This document shows, one piece after another, positions 1 through 5,102 of a DNA stretch of 5,102 nt (position 1 is its first letter; each line of letters begins with the position of its first letter). The DNA is from Bacteroidia bacterium. Its GTDB lineage: Bacteria; Bacteroidota; Bacteroidia; Cytophagales; Cyclobacteriaceae. The stretch lies in NCBI GenBank assembly GCA_025356795.1, contig JANXRR010000514.1:1-5102 (forward strand). Reading direction: 5' to 3'. A program made the position numbers and the translations under genes. Below the pieces are notes generated by a model. It was not told the origin of the DNA, did no database searches, and worked only from the letters and a program-made list of their open reading frames with translations.

Positions 1-1563
1 TGGTTTTTCAATAAACCAACCATTGCAGTTTTGGTATTAGTTGGTTTAATAACTTCCTCCTGGTGGGCCTCTAATAAACTGGAAACAGGATTTTTGCCGG
101 AGTTAGATGAGGGCACAATTGTGCTAGATTATATTTCGCCAGCGGGCACTTCATTGGAAGAAACTGATGCGATATGTAAAGAAATTGAAAAGATTGTGGA
201 TGCCCATCCTGATGTTGAATCCTATTCTAGAAGAACAGGTATACACATGGCGTTCAAAAGTGATCCGTCTAACATTGGTGATTATTCTATCCAACTAAAA
301 CAGAATAGAACTAAAACAACGGATGAGGTAATCAACGAACTAAGAAGAGAGATAGAAGCTAACGTGGTTGCCATGGAAGAGATTTCTTTTGGGCAGCGCA
401 TTGCTGATTTGCTAGGCGATTTGATGAGCACACCACAACCTATTCAAATAAAAATTTTGGGAGACGATTATTCAATACTCAAAAGTTTTGCTGGCAAAGC
501 AGATACACTTCTTCAACAAATACCAGGGATAGCAGATATAAACAGTGGTTTGGTTACCGCAGGGCCTTCAATCATTTTTCTACCCAATCAAGAAAAGCTA
601 AGCTTGTATAAGATCGCATTATCCGATTTTCAAACACAATTAACGGTGTATACAGCTGGCGTTCCATTAGGGCTAAATGCAAATGTAGCAACACCTTCTC
701 CTTTTCAAGCCGCCATGACGGGTGGTCTGCAAATTGGGCAACTGCAGGATGGTGAACAGATGAGAAGAATCTTATTGCGCTTCACCAACTTTGCAGATAA
801 TGATCTTGAACTATTAAAGCGACAATTAATTTTTTTACCAGATGGAACAACAAGACCGCTTTCATTTTTTTGCGATGTAAAAATTATTCCTGGTGAAATT
901 GAATACAGAAGAGAGGATCTCAAATCAGCGGTAATTTTAACAGCGCGTTTAGAAAATAGAGATTTAGGAAGTGCCATCAAAGACATTCAAAAGAAGCTGA
1001 CTTCGGAGTTGGCACTTCCGCAAGGCTATGCCATTGAATATGGAGGAGCCTATGCTGAGCAACAGCAATCGTTTAAAGAACTGCTCACTATACTTGCCAT
1101 GGCTACGCTCTTTGTTTTTGGTGTTATGATGTTTTTATTTAAAGAATGGAGAATATCCATACTTCTGCTGCTGCTATCTGTAACTGCCATTAGTGGCTGC
1201 ATATTGGCCTTATACATTGTTGGCATCCCTTTAAATGTAAGCAGTTACACAGGTATTATTATGATTGTGGGCATTATTGCGGAGAACGCAATTTTCACAG
1301 TCAATCAGTTTAGGCAAAACATGCGGGTATCGGGCGATGTGGATCAATCTATTAACTATGCGATTTCCCTACGAATTCGCCCCAAGCTTATGACTGCTAT
1401 AGGCACTATACTTGCGTTGATGCCATTGGCTTTGGGCATAGGCTTGGGTGCGCAAATGCAGCAACCGTTGGCTGTTGCAGTTATCGGTGGATTTTTGGCA
1501 GGATTGCCCTTATTATTGTTAGTTCTTCCCACTTTCATGAGGCTACTCTACAAGCGAAACTAA
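1..1563 (+). CDS. RND efflux permease, C-terminal half (5'-truncated by window edge)
   Basis: Inner-membrane proton-antiport subunit of a tripartite RND exporter. The frame is open from base 1 (WFFNKPTIAV...), so the gene starts upstream; the TTG at 31 is only an internal Leu codon. The visible 520 residues match the second half of a roughly 1,000-residue permease. Counting from base 1, TM7 is about residues 8-24, followed by the family motif GFLPELDEG and the periplasmic porter/docking region to about 355. TM8 is about 361-380, TM9 385-409, TM10 416-436, TM11 461-482 and TM12 487-515. TM10 carries Glu428 (GIIAENAI) and TM11 begins with Lys462 (RIRPKLMT); by hand alignment these match CusA Glu939 and Lys984, part of its proton relay. 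CusA Met573 and Met672 correspond to Ile92 and Ile205, so Cu/Ag specificity is not supported. The N-terminal half, with the TM4 Asp, is not visible. The stop is TAA. RND family membership is secure; the metal-versus-organic substrate class is open. Confidence 0.95.
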   Translation, partial: WFFNKPTIAVLVLVGLITSSWWASNKLETGFLPELDEGTIVLDYISPAGTSLEETDAICKEIEKIVDAHPDVESYSRRTGIHMAFKSDPSNIGDYSIQLKQNRTKTTDEVINELRREIEANVVAMEEISFGQRIADLLGDLMSTPQPIQIKILGDDYSILKSFAGKADTLLQQIPGIADINSGLVTAGPSIIFLPNQEKLSLYKIALSDFQTQLTVYTAGVPLGLNANVATPSPFQAAMTGGLQIGQLQDGEQMRRILLRFTNFADNDLELLKRQLIFLPDGTTRPLSFFCDVKIIPGEIEYRREDLKSAVILTARLENRDLGSAIKDIQKKLTSELALPQGYAIEYGGAYAEQQQSFKELLTILAMATLFVFGVMMFLFKEWRISILLLLLSVTAISGCILALYIVGIPLNVSSYTGIIMIVGIIAENAIFTVNQFRQNMRVSGDVDQSINYAISLRIRPKLMTAIGTILALMPLALGIGLGAQMQQPLAVAVIGGFLAGLPLLLLVLPTFMRLLYKRN

Positions 1564-1634
1564 TCATTGATTTTTGTTATTGCTATCATGGAATAAATCG
1601 GCAAAGCAATTTGTCTAATCGTAAACATTCGGAA

Positions 1635-4043
1635 ATGAAAAAAAACTTTCTGTTATCCTTTATAGTTGCTGCAATTACCGTTACCAATTCTTTTTCGCAA
1701 AAATCTATAAGAGGCGGAGTAATCTCAGGCATAGTACTAGATTCACTCACCAACAAACCAGTGGAGTTTGCTAATGTATCACTAATCGATCCTGCCACTA
1801 ATAAACCTGTAAATGGTGCCATGTGTGACCTGGAGGGAAAGTTTTCTATTGCCAAAGCAAGTAAAGGAACCTATCAGGTAGTTATTTCATTCGTTGGCTT
1901 TCGAACAAAAAAAATAGAAATTCTACTTTCAGAAAAAGATGCAAACCTAGGAGCGATTACCATTGGGCCATCGGTGAAAATGCTTAAAGAAGTGGTAGTT
2001 CAGGGTGAGAAAACCTTAGTCGAAGAAAAAGTTGATCGAACCATCTACAATGCAGAACAAGATGCCACCACCAAAGGAGGTGATGCTACCGATGTATTAA
2101 AAAGAGTTCCCATGCTTTCGGTAGATACAGATGGTAATGTATCCTTACGGGGGAGCCAAAACATAAAGGTGTTAATCAACAACAAGCCTTCAACAATTTC
2201 CGCCAATAGCGTGGCCGATGCACTTAAACAGATACCTGCAGACCTTGTGAAAACTGTTGAAGTGATCACCTCTCCTTCCTCTAAGTATGATGCGGAAGGC
2301 TCGGCAGGTATTATCAACATAGTATTGAAGAAAAATACGTTGGAAGGAGTTTTCTTAAGTACAGACCTTACGTTGGGAACAAGAGGTTCTAACATTGGCG
2401 CTAATGCCACTTATCGCAAAGGTAAAATGGGTTTTTCATTGGGAAGCTTTTATAGGGAAATGTATAATGTCGTGGGCGATTTCTCCAATCAACAAACAAC
2501 TTACTCTGACAATGTCACTACGCTCAACATGCAACAGGCACACACCCATAATGATGGTACGAATGGAACCTACACACTAGGATGGGATTATGATATTAAT
2601 AAAAATAATTCACTTACTGCCAATGCAAGATTCGGACATCAAAGTCAAAATTCGTTTCAAGATCAATTGTTAACTACCACCTTAAAGCCGGCCTCAATTA
2701 CCGAAACGCTTCAAAATATAAAAACAACCAGTATTGGCGATAACTATGATGCATCATTAACCTACACCAGAAAATTCGAGAAGAAAGAAAGGGAGCTTAA
2801 TTTTTTGGGAATCATAAGTAAAAACAACCAAACAAATGGGTATGTAATCAATACGTTACAGATTAATGATTTAACGACATTGAAGCGAAATAAAAATGAT
2901 AATCCTGGAAGCACTCAAGAAATTATTTTTCAAGTCGACTACCAAGAGCCCATCAAAGAAGATCAACTGCTTGAATTTGGTGCTAAGACTACAGTCCGCA
3001 AAGTAATTAGTGATTACTCCTATTACTTAGCAAGCGGAGATGCTGGAGAATATACCATTGATGCCACACGCAAACCCAATGGCTTCAACTATAACCAATC
3101 CATCTCAGCGGGTTATTTGGCCTATACTATCAAATTAAAATCATATACATTAAAAGGCGGTGCCCGCTATGAATACACAGATATAAACGCTCATTTCAAT
3201 GGCCAACCCGATATTGTAATTCCGTCTTACGGAACATTAGTTCCTAGCATTAATTTTTCTAAAAAACTAAAAGATGGTAAAATGATTAAAGCTTCTTTTA
3301 ACAGAAGAATTCAGCGGCCTGGCTTGCGCGATCTCAACCCTAACATTCAGGGTTCAAATTCGAAAAATGTGTCGCAAGGCAATCCATACTTAAAACCAGA
3401 GTATGCTGATAACTACGAAATTTCATATCGCACCAATATCAAAAATGCCACGTTGAATTTCTCAACTTACGTGCGTTACAATTCCAACGATATTCAACCT
3501 GCCAGAGTCGTTCGTAACGATACTATTTTTGCAATTGCTCAAAATATCGGCTCTGAAGAGAACTATGGACTTTCTATTTTTGCAAGTATTCCTATAAACG
3601 ATCAATTCACACTCAATGGAGGCACAGATATCTTCTATCGCATCTTAAGGAACAATGTATCCGATCCAATACTAAACGCCACCAATAGTGGTATTACTCC
3701 GAACTTTAGGCTATTTGGCACATATAATTTTACTAAAGAATGGAGCGTTCAATTCTTTACTTTCCTTCAAGGGAAAAATTACAACCTTCAAGGATACAGA
3801 ACCAATCCAATCAATCATAGTGTTAGTGTAAAGAAAAACATCCTAGGAAAAAATGGATCGATCAGCTTAGGTGTGGATAATTTTGCAACACCAGCTTATC
3901 AAGTGCATGCTAATTTGGATTCGCCATATCTAAAACAAAATTCCACCAACACTCTTTACAACTTTGTTATCAAAGCGAGCTTCAGCTATAAAATAGGAAG
4001 GGTAATAGAAAGCAAGAAGAAACAGCTTATTGAAGAAGATTGA
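1635..4043 (+). CDS. Outer-membrane beta-barrel protein, TonB-dependent receptor type (PF14905-like)
   Basis: Predicted outer-membrane receptor or transporter of 802 residues; ligand unknown. I chose the ATG at 1635 because it begins a clean Sec signal peptide (MKKNFLLSFIVAAITV..., cleavage likely after Ser21, before Gln22). An in-frame TTG at 1611 would add eight polar residues ahead of it and is less likely. Domains: carboxypeptidase-regulatory-like beta-sandwich at about 29-111 (ending near IGP 110-112); TonB plug at about 118-235, opening with LKEVVVQG and closing with DAEGSAGIINI (219-229); beta-barrel from about 240 to the end. Barrel hallmarks are NRRIQRPGLRDLNP (556-569) and GNPYLKPEYADNYE (582-595), both typical of the PF14905 outer-membrane barrel family. 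The chain ends not on an aromatic residue but with a charged tail (ESKKKQLIEED) after the last strand. No SusD-like partner follows, so this is not a SusC/D glycan pair. It lies 71 bases after the RND gene on the same strand. No clear TonB box was identified, so TonB dependence is inferred from the family. Confidence 0.93.
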   Translation: MKKNFLLSFIVAAITVTNSFSQKSIRGGVISGIVLDSLTNKPVEFANVSLIDPATNKPVNGAMCDLEGKFSIAKASKGTYQVVISFVGFRTKKIEILLSEKDANLGAITIGPSVKMLKEVVVQGEKTLVEEKVDRTIYNAEQDATTKGGDATDVLKRVPMLSVDTDGNVSLRGSQNIKVLINNKPSTISANSVADALKQIPADLVKTVEVITSPSSKYDAEGSAGIINIVLKKNTLEGVFLSTDLTLGTRGSNIGANATYRKGKMGFSLGSFYREMYNVVGDFSNQQTTYSDNVTTLNMQQAHTHNDGTNGTYTLGWDYDINKNNSLTANARFGHQSQNSFQDQLLTTTLKPASITETLQNIKTTSIGDNYDASLTYTRKFEKKERELNFLGIISKNNQTNGYVINTLQINDLTTLKRNKNDNPGSTQEIIFQVDYQEPIKEDQLLEFGAKTTVRKVISDYSYYLASGDAGEYTIDATRKPNGFNYNQSISAGYLAYTIKLKSYTLKGGARYEYTDINAHFNGQPDIVIPSYGTLVPSINFSKKLKDGKMIKASFNRRIQRPGLRDLNPNIQGSNSKNVSQGNPYLKPEYADNYEISYRTNIKNATLNFSTYVRYNSNDIQPARVVRNDTIFAIAQNIGSEENYGLSIFASIPINDQFTLNGGTDIFYRILRNNVSDPILNATNSGITPNFRLFGTYNFTKEWSVQFFTFLQGKNYNLQGYRTNPINHSVSVKKNILGKNGSISLGVDNFATPAYQVHANLDSPYLKQNSTNTLYNFVIKASFSYKIGRVIESKKKQLIEED

Positions 4044-4098
4044 AAATATTATTAGCCTTGATGTGATCACTTCTTTTTCATCTTTGGTAATAATATTT
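4044..4098 (+). repeat. Perfect 11-bp inverted repeat (hairpin) in the spacer before the third gene
   Basis: AAATATTATTA at 4044-4054 is exactly complementary to TAATAATATTT at 4088-4098. The 33 bases between can extend the stem: with G4055 bulged, CC 4056-4057 pairs with GG 4086-4087, and after a small TT/TTT internal loop GATG 4060-4063 pairs with CATC 4079-4082. The repeat begins immediately after the TGA of the receptor gene and ends 10 bases before the next ATG. The outer stem is all A/T and no T-run follows, so it does not look like a standard intrinsic terminator. A role in mRNA end protection, partial termination or control of the downstream start is inference only. Confidence 0.5.
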
Positions 4099-4103
4099 AC
4101 ATT

Positions 4104-4108
4104 AGGAG
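4104..4108 (+). promoter_or_regulatory. AGGAG abutting the start codon of the third gene
   Basis: AGGAG sits directly against the ATG at 4109 with no spacer, too close for a standard Shine-Dalgarno interaction. An in-frame TAG at 4103-4105 rules out a longer protein, and no in-frame ATG or GTG lies at a better distance downstream, so the ATG at 4109 is retained. Bacteroidota initiate largely without strong Shine-Dalgarno pairing, so this may be coincidental. Confidence 0.3.
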
Positions 4109-5011
4109 ATGCGAACTTACTGCCTGATCCTTTTTTCTTTTACGACCAGAGTAGCATTAGGTCAATTTGCACCGATAAGTGAAATCCCTAAAAAAGGTAG
4201 CTATCTATATTACGGTCAACCTGCTTTTGAAGACAACTCATTTTTGATTGAAGAAGCTATCAACCAAGAAAAAGGAATATTACAACACATTTCTAATTTC
4301 TATTATGACAATTTACGAAGCGGCAACTTTGTTTATAGTTTCACACAAGAAATACCCATCACGCACTTGCGGCATCAACTGAACTACACATTGTACTACC
4401 ATGTTTTCAATCCAAAAATAAATGGAAGCACGGGTGGCTTTGGCGATGTAAGTATTGGCTATCATTATATGCTTTCGGGCAAAAAAGAGAAGCTAATGGT
4501 TGTTCCTGGTTTTACACTTATCTTACCAACAGGAAATGCTAAAGCAGGAAGCGGAGCAGGTGGTATTGGAGGACAATTTAGTTTGTCCGTCACCAAAAGA
4601 ATTTCACATAAGCTAATCGCTAATGTCAACATCGGAACAACGATTATCTCCAATGCTAATAGGTATGATTCGAATCTGAATGGCAGTGTGCTTAACTATG
4701 AACCAAATCTTCAGCATAGCAATATTGGCGCAAGTATTATCTGGTATCAAAAAAGAAAATTCAATTGGCTATTGGAATATATTTCCAATTTTACCCAGGA
4801 AATAAAACCTGACGGAACAATTGATCATAAGAATTTCTTGACTTTAAATCCAGGCTTTAGGTTTGCCATTGACCACCCACGAATGCAAATCGTGCCTGGC
4901 CTTAGTACTCCACTCATTTTCAATAATGGAAATTTCAATCAGGTTGGGATTTTCTTCTACTTATCCTTTGAACCCGAATACCTGCCCTTTAGTAAAGCGA
5001 AAACCAGATAA
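4109..5011 (+). CDS. Outer-membrane beta-barrel, MetA-pathway/'transporter' family-like (PF13557-like)
   Basis: Predicted outer-membrane barrel of 300 residues, the usual size for this family; substrate unknown. The start is the only supported ATG, since an in-frame TAG lies just upstream. The N-terminus (MRTYCLILFSFTTRVALG, then Gln19) looks like a short Sec signal peptide, though Arg14 so close to the cleavage site is unusual. The rest consists of alternating beta-strand segments with short turns. The family-like signature is GGFGDVSIGYHYML (from 109), then VPGFTLILPTG (132-142), a Gly-rich turn GSGAGGIGG (147-155) and an amphipathic strand leading to NVNIGTTI. This 'GDVSIG ... LPTG ... GG' pattern is characteristic of the poorly characterised PF13557 barrels; the similar DUF6268 barrels are an alternative. 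The gene follows the receptor gene by 65 bases on the same strand and is probably co-transcribed. Proximity to an RND pump fits an envelope transport cluster but does not show function. Confidence 0.85.
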   Translation: MRTYCLILFSFTTRVALGQFAPISEIPKKGSYLYYGQPAFEDNSFLIEEAINQEKGILQHISNFYYDNLRSGNFVYSFTQEIPITHLRHQLNYTLYYHVFNPKINGSTGGFGDVSIGYHYMLSGKKEKLMVVPGFTLILPTGNAKAGSGAGGIGGQFSLSVTKRISHKLIANVNIGTTIISNANRYDSNLNGSVLNYEPNLQHSNIGASIIWYQKRKFNWLLEYISNFTQEIKPDGTIDHKNFLTLNPGFRFAIDHPRMQIVPGLSTPLIFNNGNFNQVGIFFYLSFEPEYLPFSKAKTR

Positions 5012-5102
5012 GTAACTTAGCATAGCTGCACTCTCATCTTCTATGTACACCGCATCGATCCGAAGTCCATCAGCAATGTACTAGAGTAGGTTCATTTACA
5101 CT

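Noticed and set aside
705..986. 93-codon minus-strand open frame inside the RND gene
   Set aside because: It is a shadow of the permease porter domain on the opposite strand, with no independent evidence.
1611..1634. In-frame TTG start giving an 810-residue receptor
   Set aside because: It would place eight polar residues ahead of a textbook signal peptide that begins at the ATG at 1635.
1564..1634. Possible promoter (TTG near 1574 and AATTTG near 1608) and a 6-bp inverted repeat ATTGCT/AGCAAT (1579-1584 and 1605-1610)
   Set aside because: The Bacteroidota -7 element TAnnTTTG matches only in its TTTG part, and spacing to the upstream TTG is too long. A 6-bp repeat with a 20-base loop is expected by chance.
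2045..2410. 121-codon minus-strand open frame inside the receptor gene
   Set aside because: It is antisense to a strongly supported plug and barrel region; its composition reflects the opposite strand and it has no recognisable domain or initiation signal.
4058..4070. FNR- or CRP-like site (TTGAT...ATCAC, TGTGA...TCAC)
   Set aside because: FNR needs four bases between half-sites and here there are three with a terminal mismatch. CRP needs six, and here the halves abut. The position downstream of a stop codon inside a hairpin also fits poorly.
4044..4098. Classical intrinsic terminator
   Set aside because: The outer stem is entirely A/T, the loop is long, and no T-tract follows the 3' arm.

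Overview
The window reads as ordinary Bacteroidota chromosome, probably a Cytophagales- or Flavobacteriia-like lineage. The DNA is AT-rich. The middle gene has the Bacteroidota-typical build of a carboxypeptidase-regulatory-like domain, a plug and a beta-barrel. Signal peptides end in the usual Ser/Gly-Gln style, and Shine-Dalgarno use is weak. This placement is inferred from protein style only; there is no marker gene.

Layout: three genes, all on the + strand, with short spacers. (1) 1-1563 is the C-terminal half (520 codons) of an RND-superfamily efflux permease whose N-terminal half lies upstream of the window. (2) After a 71-base spacer, 1635-4043 encodes an 802-residue outer-membrane beta-barrel protein of the TonB-dependent-receptor type (PF14905-like barrel). 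(3) After a 65-base spacer containing a perfect 11-bp inverted repeat, 4109-5011 encodes a 300-residue outer-membrane beta-barrel resembling the MetA-pathway/'transporter' family (PF13557-like). The last 91 bases (5012-5102) hold no gene I can support; a short open stretch on the minus strand there could be the worn end of another gene.

Together the three genes look like an envelope transport cluster: an inner-membrane proton-driven exporter followed by two outer-membrane barrels. The usual RND partners (periplasmic adaptor and TolC-like channel) are not visible and would be expected upstream. Spacing and strand suggest co-transcription, but I see no convincing promoter or factor-independent terminator. 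The substrate cannot be read from this window. The permease keeps the Glu and Lys that form part of the CusA proton relay, but at least two of the three CusA copper-binding Met positions are Ile, which argues against a Cus-type Cu/Ag pump.

I found no clearly new biological system. The most notable non-coding signal is the hairpin-forming repeat directly before the third gene.
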